Shown here: piece after piece, positions 11,436 to 20,344 of the stretch | How the letters are laid out: each line of letters opens with the position of its first letter | Position numbering within the stretch: position 1 is the stretch's first letter | Assembly: GCA_004026145.2 (NCBI GenBank) | Contig: CP034994.1 | Coordinates: forward strand, 8,887,025-8,951,024 | Reading direction: 5' to 3' | DNA from: Takifugu bimaculatus | Lineage: Eukaryota; Chordata; Actinopteri; Tetraodontiformes; Tetraodontidae | Length of the DNA: 64,000 nucleotides | Program-made: the position numbers and the translations under genes | The notes under the pieces: model-generated | The model's database searches: none | Seen by the model: the letters and a program-made list of their open reading frames with translations, nothing else | Told to the model about the DNA's origin: nothing

Positions 11436-13001
11436 CTAGACGATTTTTCCTTGCTTCTTCAGAGTCAGGCTGTTTAGTTCTATCAGGTTGAAATCGAGCG
11501 CCCGTTCTTTCTCATGTAGTCCGCTGATCTTAGTTTGGATTTTTTCTGCATTGATTTGGTGCGAACACAGCAACTTCTGCACATCTTTCAGCTGCTCTTT
11601 CAGTAACTTATATTTCTTCTTGTCCTTACTCATTTTCCTCAGCTCATTCTCGTGGGTGCTCTGTCCCGGACCGAAGAAATTAAGGTACCTTTGATGAATT
11701 GAAGGACGGGTTTTCTCGATGATTTCCTCGCTGGTCCTTATTTGTTGTCGGAGCTCTAACAGTTCTTTCTCACGGATGTCTTGGATGTCACGATGAATGG
11801 TAATGATATTTTTAAGCACATTCAGCTCATTTCCCAGGTTTCTGGACTTTTTTAACACCTCCTGTTTCTCTTGGATAAGAAAATCGATTTTCCCTTTATT
11901 AATCTCCAGTTCTGAACGGAACAAATTCCCAATTTTTTGGAACAGTGAAAACTGCTTCTTTTTCTTCTTGTGTTTGATCACCTTAACCGAATCCTGAAAG
12001 CTGTGGAGCTGCTTTTCAAGCTCGCTGATCAAATTGGTGTAGTTGCTGAAATCCTTCATCCTCATCAGCTGCTTGTTGAGATTGTCATCCAGACCTTCAA
12101 CTTCCATCCTCTCTTCCAGGAGCGTATTGAGCTCCTCCTGATATTTGTTCCTCTCTGCCTCGAGTTCAGTCTGTGCCATTAAAAAGGAAGTAATCCTGTA
12201 GCTGGTGGGGGATTGGTTCTGCAGTTCGTTCTCCAGCTGCTTCACTTTCTTCTGAAGGGCTTTGTTTTCAATGTTTATTTTCTCTATAACAGCCTTGTTT
12301 AAATGGTTACGTTTTTTAAGCTGTTTCTTTTGATTTTGGCTGTCATTGATGCGCTGCTCAAGGGCCTGACATTTTGTGAGCCTGACCTTTCCCCCACCCT
12401 CCTCCGTGTCCTCCTCCATGTGCCCCCCCTCCTTCGTGTCCTCCTCTTTCTCCATGTCCTCCCCCTCCTTTGTGTCCTCCTCCTCCTCCATGTCCTCCCC
12501 CTCCTTTGTGTCCTCCTCCTCCATGTGCCCCCCCTCCTTCGTGTCCTCCTCCTTCTCCATGTCCTCGCCCTCCTCCGTGTCCTCGCCCTCCTCCATGTCC
12601 TCCCCCTCCTCCGTGTCCTTCCTCTCCTCCATGTCCTCCCCCTCCACCATTGGTTCATGGTCGCTTACATGCGGCGTCTCCTGGAGTTCATCTGCCTTCA
12701 AGATCAGCTCCTGCTGATGTTTCCCCTGTGATTTTTCTATGTCCTGCATGTCTGGCTCCTTAATCAGTCTGGGTGAAGACTGAGCGAAGTGCTCAGCAAG
12801 CAGAATTGCATCAAAATGTTTGGCGATGCATTGATTTAATAGCATTTTTGCCTCGTGTGGGTCTGTTGTAAGTTTAGTTTCATTGTTACAACCAACAATG
12901 CGTTTCTTCATGGCATTGCCGTTGTTGTCAAGTGACGTGTTTGGTTCTTCAGGGCCTTCAAGACAGAATTCAGTAAGCATATTTACGCTGCTGCTGTTCA
13001 A
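11436..13001 (-). CDS. coiled-coil protein, array copy A (intact)
   Basis: Single-exon ORF of 521 residues; family not recognised. Residues 1-118 are a mixed N-terminal region. Residues about 119-204 are a highly acidic repeat of six-residue units (EGEDME, EGEDTE, KEGGHM and variants). Residues about 205-520 are almost continuous predicted coiled coil, rich in E, K, Q and L. Inside it is a basic run of five lysines at 345-349 followed by an amphipathic FSLFQKIGNLF, and a break at 432-449 with RPSIHQRYLNFFGPG. No signal peptide or membrane segment. Compared with copies B and C it lacks about 20 residues before the MQDIEKSQGK stretch, an in-frame deletion shared with copy D. A and F are the only copies with full-length ORFs. 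Expression is unknown; an unspliced 5' exon could lie upstream. Confidence 0.65.
   Translation of the reverse strand: MNSSSVNMLTEFCLEGPEEPNTSLDNNGNAMKKRIVGCNNETKLTTDPHEAKMLLNQCIAKHFDAILLAEHFAQSSPRLIKEPDMQDIEKSQGKHQQELILKADELQETPHVSDHEPMVEGEDMEERKDTEEGEDMEEGEDTEEGEDMEKEEDTKEGGHMEEEDTKEGEDMEEEEDTKEGEDMEKEEDTKEGGHMEEDTEEGGGKVRLTKCQALEQRINDSQNQKKQLKKRNHLNKAVIEKINIENKALQKKVKQLENELQNQSPTSYRITSFLMAQTELEAERNKYQEELNTLLEERMEVEGLDDNLNKQLMRMKDFSNYTNLISELEKQLHSFQDSVKVIKHKKKKKQFSLFQKIGNLFRSELEINKGKIDFLIQEKQEVLKKSRNLGNELNVLKNIITIHRDIQDIREKELLELRQQIRTSEEIIEKTRPSIHQRYLNFFGPGQSTHENELRKMSKDKKKYKLLKEQLKDVQKLLCSHQINAEKIQTKISGLHEKERALDFNLIELNSLTLKKQGKIV
12376..12660 (-). repeat. acidic coding minisatellite, copy A
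   Basis: 18-bp units of CTCC-rich DNA on the plus strand (GAGGACATGGAG-type on the coding strand) encode the acidic repeat of copy A. Unit number differs between copies: it is long in A and D, very short in B and C, and absent in E and F. On the opposite strand it gives proline- and leucine-rich ORFs that are not genes. Confidence 0.85.
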
Positions 13002-13079
13002 CCTATAGGAAATATGTTAACCGTTTGAGTCTGCTGATGGTATGCTTGCAGGGACATAACTGTTTTTTGAGTTCATAAT

Positions 13080-13765
13080 CAAAGCCACACAACAAAGGCT
13101 TTTATTTTGTATTTTAGGACCTCTGGACCAATTAGTACCTTTCAAAGCATGGGCCAGTTGTTGTGTTGTTACCTTTGTTCCTTTATATACCGGCCGTTTT
13201 ATCTACTGAGGGAATTTATGGCAATTCTGCTGGTCGCTGTTTACATCCCACCCAGCTCGAACACCAGCGACAGTCAGCGTACTCTTTTAATCCATCAATG
13301 ACCAACAGACAGCGCATCCAGGTGGGTTTCTCTTCGCTGCTGGTTACTCCTAACCAAGCAGATTTAAAGGGTTTCCTGCCTCAGCTGCATCATCATGTGG
13401 ACTTTCCCACTAGGTGAAATAATACACTGGTTTACACTAACAACAAAGAAACATACAACCCCCCCCAGGTCTCTCTGACCACATTACCATCATGTTGATA
13501 CCAGCATAAAGACCAAGGGTGAGAGTCATCAGACCAACCCAGAAGGAGGTACGGGTGTGACCAGTGGGGGCCTGTTCTGCTCTTCAAGACTGCTCCAGTA
13601 CAACAGACTGGGACATCTTCAAACAGGCCACCGCTAACAACAACCGTGCAGACATTGAGGTATACACGAAGGCAGTCACAGCATTACAAAGTGTTTCAAA
13701 CCACAATACAGCAAAAAGAAAATATCAGGACCCTCATAACAAGCAACAGTCGGAGCCAACCTGTC
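13080..13765 (+). mobile_element. L2-like LINE 5' fragment, internally deleted
   Basis: Nearly identical to 20345-20990: remnants of an apurinic-endonuclease-type domain in several frames (AVYIPPSSNTSDSQ, then the LSDHITIM-like region near 13476) and a linker before the reverse transcriptase. At about 13740 it skips the sequence found at 20988-21090 and stops at about 13765, where it is joined directly to coiled-coil gene sequence. Broken in all frames and not functional. Confidence 0.8.
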
Positions 13766-13991
13766 CCTTGTGAGCCTGACCTTTCCCCCATCCTCCTCCA
13801 TGTCCTGCTCCATGTCCTCCCAATCCTCCATGTACTCCCCCTCCTTCGTATCCTCTTCCTCCTCCTCCATGTCCATGAAATTGTCATCCAGACCTTCGAC
13901 TTCCATCCTCTCTTCCAGGAGCGTATTGAGCTCCTCCTGATATTTGTTCCTCTCCGCCTCGAGTTCGGTCTGTGCCATTAAAAAGGAAGTA
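13766..13991 (-). pseudogene. coiled-coil copy B, rearranged middle piece
   Basis: The minus strand reads the MAQTELEAERNKYQEEL stretch through EGLDDN, then jumps straight into the acidic repeat and the GGKVRLT stretch, which normally come before it. The parts are therefore out of order, and the piece then runs into LINE sequence at about 13765. It cannot encode the family protein. Confidence 0.8.
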
Positions 13992-15096
13992 CCGTATTTT
14001 CACGACCATAAGGCGCACTGTATTAAAAGGCGCAATCTCAGTTATGGGTGCTATTTCTGTATTTAAAACATACACAAGGCGCACCGTATTATTAGGCACA
14101 TGCTGAAACATACAGTAAAAAATGACAACGGAAGTAAAACAGTGAGTTTCGACACATTTATTGAACAAAATATTCATTCTTCTGCCACAAAACCATCAAA
14201 GTTTTCATCTTCTGTATCTGAATTAAACAGCTGCACTATTTCAATGTCCAACATCCCGAATTCCTCTTCTTAATCATCTGAATCGGACTCACCGACCGGT
14301 TCCGGTTCAGCGTTGATTTTGTGAAAGCTCTTACAATACATGAAGACGGTATCATAGCCCATGCGTCTACAATCCACCCGCATATGGTGGCATAACTTGC
14401 CCGCCGTTGCCTCATAGTCTTTGTGAAGGAGTGTTTGCCTTCCGTCATCCAGCACTCTGTCCGTTTCCGTGGCAGCCGAGAACCACGGTGAACGACGACT
14501 TCTCGTGCCCCGTTGTGCGTATCGCCACCATGCTGGTCGATTTTTCTCCACTTTGTGGGTCAAAGGGATGTTAAAAGTCAGAGGGATCTCATCCATGTTG
14601 GTGATGTGGCTGGGCACGGTTATCTTGTCGCGGCTGTAGGTGCGGAAGATGGCCACCCTCTCCTGGTTAGGGTTAGGGAAGATGGCCGCCCTCTCCTGGT
14701 TAGGGTTAGGGAAGATGGCCACCCTCTCCTGGTTATCCGCGGGCAGCCGCTGCGCAACAGTTGTCCTTGCGCGTATGGAGAGATGCCGCCTCCTCATAAA
14801 GCGAAAACACTAAGATTGCTCAATTGCCATTTTCAGCCGCATATTCGATGTCTTGCAGTTTAAAGTAAGCCTCATTCATGCGCGTCTCGCTTGACTGGTG
14901 CCATTTTAGGGGATCCTTACGCGTAGGTGTGCCGCTAATCGATTGGCGGAGCGTTTACCATAGTGCACCCACCAAAGACGCACAGCAGATTTTGGAACTC
15001 AGTCCACACACAAGGCGCACCATATTATAAGGCACACCGTCGATTTTTGAGAAAATCTCAGTGTTTTAGGTGCGCCTTATAGTCGTGAAAATACGG
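13992..15096 (-). mobile_element. pogo/Tigger-like DNA transposon, copy 1
   Basis: Flanked by TA target-site duplications (13990-13991 and 15097-15098) with long terminal inverted repeats (ccgtattttcacgaccataa at the left, its complement at the right). Subterminal AGGCGCAC motifs recur at both ends. On the minus strand, 14270-14797 encodes a remnant with NMDEIPLTFNIPL, typical of the first catalytic aspartate region of the pogo/Tigger/jerky DDE transposase group, plus an acidic SDSDD end. The DNA-binding half and later catalytic residues are absent, so it is non-autonomous. It interrupts coiled-coil copy B. Confidence 0.8.
14640..14735 (+). repeat. short tandem repeat with telomere-like GGTTAGGG
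   Basis: About three units of roughly 33 bp (gaagatggcc, then ccctctcctggttagggtta) inside transposon copy 1. Transposon copy 2 has only one unit in this place (near 17668-17690) and no TTAGGG array, so the repeat expanded or contracted after the copies separated. Confidence 0.8.
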
Positions 15097-15098
15097 TA

Positions 15099-15635
15099 AT
15101 ACTGTAGCTGATGGGGGATAGGTTCTGCAGTTCGTTCTCCAGCTGCTTCACTTTCTTCTGAAGGGCTTTATTTTCAGTGTTTATTTTCTCTATAACAGCC
15201 TTGTTTAAATGGTTAAGTTTTTTAAGCTGTTTCTTTTGATTTTAGAAATCATTGATGCGCTGCTCAAGGGCCTCACATTTTGTGAGCCTAACCTTTCCCC
15301 CACCCTCCTCCGTGTCCTCCTCCATGTCCTCCCCCTCCACCATTGGTTCATGGCCGCATACATGCGGCGTCTCCTGGAGTTCATCTGCCTTCAAGATCAG
15401 CTCCTGCTGATGTTTCCCCTGTGATTTTTCTATGTCCTGCATGTCTTCAAAGAAGTGGGCAATCTTTATTTTAAGATGGGCGTTATTCATCTCTAGCTCC
15501 TCAATCAGTTTGGGTGAAGACTGAGCGAAGCGTTCAGCAAGCGGAATTGCATCAAAATGTTTGGCGATGCATTGATTTAATAGCATTTTTGCCTCGTGTG
15601 GGTCTGTTGTAAGTTTAGTTTCATTGTTACAAACA
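15099..15635 (-). pseudogene. coiled-coil copy B, N-terminal half
   Basis: The minus strand carries the N-terminal half: CNNETKLTTDPHEAK, LEMNNAHLKIKIAHFFEDMQDIEK, a very short acidic repeat and GGKVRLTKCEALEQ. An in-frame stop follows at about 15242 (TAG in place of the codon found in copies A and D). The true N-terminus is missing: at about 15632, after CNNETK, the sequence switches to the 3' flank of copy C through a short shared acaa motif, marking a tandem-duplication junction. The C-terminal part is cut off by transposon copy 1. Confidence 0.8.
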
Positions 15636-16436
15636 AGACAGAGAACGTTCAGAAATTTCAACTGGTCCTTAAAATATAAAACTAGACGATCTTTCCTTGC
15701 TTCTTCAGAGTCAGGCTGTTTAGTTCTATCAGGTTGAAATCGAGTGCCCGTTCTTTCTCATGTAGTCCGCTGATCTTAGTTTGGATTTTTTCTGCATTGA
15801 TTTGGTGCGAACACAGCAACTTCTGCACATCTTTCAGCTGCTCTTTCAGTAACTTATATTTCTTCTTGTCCTTACTCATTTTCCTCAGCTCATTCTCGTG
15901 GGTGCTCTGTCCCGGACCAAAGAAATTAAGGTACCTTTGATGAATTGAAGGACGGGTTTTCTCGATGATTTCCTCGCTGGTCCTTATTTGTTGTCGGAGC
16001 TCTAACAGTTCTTTCTCATGGATGTCTTGGATGTCACGATGAATGGTAATGATATTTTTAAGCACATTCAGCTCATTTCCCAGGTTTCTGGACTTTTTTA
16101 ACACCTCCTGTTTCTCTTGGATAAGAAAATCGATTTTCCCTTTATTAATCTCTAGTTCTGAACGGAACAAATTCCCAATTATTTGGAACAGTGAAAACTG
16201 CTTCTTTTTCTTCTTGTGTTTGATCACCTTAACCGAATCCTGAAAGCTGTGGAGTTGCTTTTCAAGCTCGCTGATCAAATTGGTGTAGTTGCTGAAATCC
16301 TTCATCCTCATCAGCTGCTTGTTGAGATTGTCATCCAGACCTTCGACTTCCATCCTCTCTTCCAGGAGCGTATTGAGCTCCTCCTGATATTTGTTCCTCG
16401 CTGCCTCGAGTTCGGTCTGTGCCATTAAAAAGGAAG
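15636..16436 (-). pseudogene. coiled-coil copy C, C-terminal half
   Basis: An open 247-codon stretch (15682-16425) matches residues about 275-521 of copy A almost exactly, including the five-lysine run and the NFFGPGQST segment. The matching N-terminal half lies at 18048-18617, separated by two DNA transposons inserted at one point. The intact C-terminal ORF suggests the insertions are recent, or that copies exchange sequence by gene conversion. Confidence 0.8.
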
Positions 16437-16438
16437 TA

Positions 16439-17011
16439 CAGTGATCCCTCGTTTATCGCGGGAGTTGCGTTCCAAAAATAACACGCGAAAAGTGAAATCC
16501 GTGAAGTCGTCAGCTTTATTTTTTTTAAATTATTTTACAATGCAATACTGAACTATAGAATGAAACCAAAAATCAAAACCTGTTTTAAAGCCCAAAATTT
16601 GTTTAAAACAATAATTTTAATATAGTAATACAAGGCTGGAAACATTGTCACTTGCGTATTTCACAGTCCCAGCTGTGCCTCTTCGTCCTGACTCCGCTCC
16701 GCTGTAGCGTCTGTTTCTACTGAAGGCGCAGGAGTCTTTCTCCGAGAGAAGAACATTGTTATGGGTAGTTGTTGGCGCTCTTTCTTTTTCTGAGCAAGAA
16801 GATTTTTATAAACGGATATGGCACCTTCGATTATATTTGAGAACTGCAATGAACGACTCATCAGTACAACAGATGCACGGTACAACAGTAAAGCCCCTGA
16901 GCCAATCAGGATTCAGAGCACAATGCACTGTAAAAATATCCGCACTGTAAAAGAAATCCGTGAAGCAACGAAGCCCTGAAAGATGAAACGCGATATAGCG
17001 AGGGATCACTG
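16439..17011. mobile_element. non-autonomous Tigger-like element
   Basis: Terminal inverted repeats cagtgatccctcgtttatcg at the left and its near-complement (gcgatatagcgagggatcactg) at the right, with TA at both ends (16437-16438 and 17012-17013). About 570 bp, AT-rich, no transposase. The right TA is also the left TA of the next transposon, so the two elements sit end to end at one insertion site. Confidence 0.85.
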
Positions 17012-17013
17012 TA

Positions 17014-18045
17014 CCGTATTTTCACGACCATAAGGCGCACTGTATTAAAAGGCGCAAGTCCTCAGTTATGGGTGCTATTTCTGTATTTAAAACATACACA
17101 AGGCGCACCGTATTATTAGGCACATGCTGAAACATACAGTAAAAAATGACAACGGAAGTAAAACAGTGAGTTTCGACACATTTATTGAACAAAATATTCA
17201 TTCTTCTGCCACAAAACCATCAAAGTTTTCATCTTCTGTATCTGAATTAAACAGCTGCACTATTTCAATGTCCAACATCCCGAATTCCTCTTCTTAATCA
17301 TCTGAATCGGACTCACCGACCGGTTCCGGTTCAGCGTTGATTTTGTGAAAGCTCTTACAATACATGAAGACGGTATCATAGCCCATGCATCTACAATCCA
17401 CCCACATATGGTGGCATAACTTGCCCGCCGCTGCCTCATAGTCTTTGTGAAGGAGTGTTCGCCTTCCGTCATCCAGCACTCTGTCCGTTTCCGTGGCGGC
17501 CGAGAACCACAGTGAACGACGACTTCTTGTGCCCCGTTGTGCGTATCGCCACCATGCTGGTCCCTTTTTCTCCACTTTGTGGGACAAAGGGATGTTAAAA
17601 GTCAGAGGGATCTCATCCATGTTGGTGATGTGGCTGGGCGCGGTTATCTTGTCGTGGCTGTAGGTGCGGAAGATGGCCACCCTCTCCTGGTAGGCCGCTG
17701 CGCAACAGTTGTCCTCGCGCGTATGGAGAGATGCCGCCTCCTCATAAAGCGAAAACACTAAGATTGCTCAATTGCCATTTTCAGCCGCATATTCGATGTC
17801 TTGCAGTTTAAAGTAAGCCTCATTCATGCGCGTCTCGCTTGACTGGTGCCATTTTAGGGGATCCTTACGCGTAGATGTGCCGCTAATTGATTGGCGGAGC
17901 GTTTACCATAGTGCACCCACCAAAGATGCACAGCAGATTTTGGAACTGAGTCCACACACAAGGCGCACCATATTATAAGGCGCACCGTCGATTTTTTGAC
18001 AAAATCTCAGTGTTTTAGGTGCGCCTTATAGTCGTGAAAATACGG
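17014..18045 (-). mobile_element. pogo/Tigger-like DNA transposon, copy 2
   Basis: Near-identical to the element at 13992-15096, with TA at 17012-17013 and 18046-18047 and the same inverted repeats. Its transposase remnant (17294-17758, minus) includes NMDEIPLTFNIPL. It sits at the same position in coiled-coil copy C as copy 1 does in copy B. The two were therefore most likely duplicated together with the gene rather than inserted independently. Confidence 0.85.
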
Positions 18046-18047
18046 TA

Positions 18048-18617
18048 ATACTGTAGCTGATGGGGGATTGGTTCTGCAGTTCGTTCTCCAGCTGCTTCAC
18101 TTTCTTCTGAAGGGCTTTATTTTCAGTGTTTATTTTCTCTATAACAGCCTTGTTTAAATGGTTAAGTTTTTTAAGCTGTTTCTTTTGATTTTAGAAATCA
18201 TTGATGTGCTGCTCAAGGGCCTCACATTTTGTGAGCCTAACCTTTCCTCCACCCTCCTCCGTGTCCTCCCCCTCCTCCATCTACTCCCCCTCCTTCGTGT
18301 CCTTCCTCTCCTCCATGTCCTCCCCCTCCACCATTGGTTCATGGTTGCTTACATGCGGCGTCTCCTGTAGTTCATCTGCCGTCAAGATCAGCTCCTGCTG
18401 ATGTTTCCCCTGTGATTTTTCTATGTCCTGCATGTCTTCAAAGAAGTGGGCAATCTTTATTTTAAGATGGGAGTTATTCATCTCTAGCTCCTTAATCAGT
18501 TTGGGTGAAGACTGAGCGAAGCGTTCAGCAAGCGGAATTGCATCAAAATGTTTGGCGATGCATTGATTTAATAGCATTTTTGCCTAGTGTGGGTCTGTTG
18601 TAAGTTTAGTTTCATTG
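18048..18617 (-). pseudogene. coiled-coil copy C, N-terminal half
   Basis: Matches the N-terminal half of copies A and B. It has a nonsense change near 18584 (cctag where the other copies have cctcg) and another stop inside the short acidic repeat near 18282. At about 18617 it joins the 3' flank of copy D at the same acaa junction as at 15632. Confidence 0.8.
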
Positions 18618-20230
18618 TTACAAACAAGACAGAGAACGTTCAGAAATTTCAACTGGTCCTTAAAATATAAAACTAGCCGATCTTTCCTTGCTTCTTCAGA
18701 GTCAGGCTGTTTAGTTCTATCAGGTTGAAATCGAGCGCCCGTTCTTTCTCATGTAGTCCGCTGATCTTAGTTTGGATTTTTTCTGCATTGATTTGGTGCG
18801 AACACAGCAACTTCTGCACATCTTTCAGCTGCTCTTTCAGTAACTTATATTTCTTCTTGTCCTTACTCATTTTCCTCAGCTCATTCTCGTGGGTGCTCTG
18901 TCCCGGACCGAAGAAATTAAGGTACCTTTGATGAATTGAAGGACGGGTTTTCTCGATGATTTCCTCGCTGGTCCTTATTTGTTGTCGGAGCTCTAACAGT
19001 TCTTTCTCATGGATGTCTTGGATGTCACAATGAATGGTAATGATATTTTTAAGCGCATTCAGCTCATTTCCCAGGTTTCTGGACTTTTTTAACACCTCCT
19101 GTTTCTCTTGGATAAGAAAATCGATTTTCCCTTTATTAATCTCCAGTTCTGAACGGAACAAATTCCCAATTTTTTGGAACAGTGAAAACTGCTTCTTTTT
19201 CTTCTTGTGTTTGATCACCTTAACCGAATCCTGAAAGCTGTGGAGTTGCTTTTCAAGCTCGCTGATCAAATTGGTGTAGTTGCTGAAATCCTTCATCCTC
19301 ATCAGCTGCTTGTTGAGATTGTCATCCAGACCTTCGACTTCCATCCTCTCTTCCAGGAGCGTATTGAGCTCCTCCTGATATTTGTTCCTCTCTGCCTCGA
19401 GTTCGGTCTGTGCCATTAAAAAGGAAGTAATCCTGTAGCTGGTGGGGGATTGGTTCTGCAGTTCGTTCTCCAGCTGCTTCACTTTCTTCTGAAGGGCTTT
19501 GTTTTCAAGTGTTTATTTTCTCTATAACAGCCTTGTTTAAATGGTTACGTTTTTTAAGCTGTTTCTTTTGATTTTGGAAATCATTGATGCGCTGCTCAAG
19601 GGCCTGACATTTTGTGAGCCTGACCTTTCCCCCACCCTCCTCCGTGTCCTCCTCCATGTGCCCCCCCTCCTTTGTGTCCTCCTCTTTCTCCATGTCCTCC
19701 CCCTCCTTTGTGTCCTCCTCCTCCTCCATGTCCTCCCCCTCCTTTGTGTCCTCCTCCTCCATGTGCCCCCCCTCCTTCGTGTCCTCCTCCTTCTCCATGT
19801 CCTCGCCCTCCTCCGTGTCCTCGCCCTCCTCCATGTCCTCCCCCTCCTCTGTGTCCTTCCTCTCCTCCATGTCCTCCCCCTCCACCATTGGTTCATGGTC
19901 GCTTACATGCGGCGTCTCCTGGAGTTCATCTGCCTTCAAGATCAGGTCCTGCTGATGTTTCCCCTGTGATTTTTCTATGTCCTGCATGTCTGGCTCCTTA
20001 ATCAGTCTGGGTGAAGACTGAGCGAAGTGTTCAGCAAGCGGAATTGCATCAAAATGTTTGGCGATGCATTGATTTAATAGCATTTTTGCCTCGTGTGGGT
20101 CTGTTGTAAGTTTAGTTTCATTGTTACAACCAACAATGCGTTTCTTCATGCGTTGCCGTTGTTGTCAAGTGACGTGTTTGGTTCTTCAGGGCCTTCAAGA
20201 CAGAATTCAGTAAGCATATTTACGCTGCTG
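18618..20230 (-). pseudogene. coiled-coil copy D, frame-shifted
   Basis: Nearly identical to copy A over its whole length, including the long acidic repeat (19614-19900). It is split into two ORFs (20149-19505 and 19482-18673). Copy A has TTTTCAATGTTT where D has TTTTCAAGTGTTT near 19505: one extra G shifts the frame. A second indel near 20147 (catgcgttg against catggcattg in A) shifts the N-terminus, so the apparent start is internal. Either a young pseudogene or an assembly indel in a nearly identical repeat. Confidence 0.75.
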
Positions 20231-20344
20231 CTGTTCAACCTATAGGAAATATGTTAACCGTTTGAGTCTGCTGATGGTATGCTTGCAGAGACATAACTGT
20301 TTTTTGAGTTCATAATCAAAGCCACACAACAAAGGCTTTTATTT

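Noticed and set aside
12303..12763. Long plus-strand proline/leucine-rich ORFs
   Set aside because: They are the opposite strand of the acidic coding minisatellite of copy A. The same happens at 19541-20001 over copy D.
14640..14735. Interstitial telomere or chromosome-fusion scar
   Set aside because: Only a few TTAGGG units, embedded in a transposon; too short to support a fusion.
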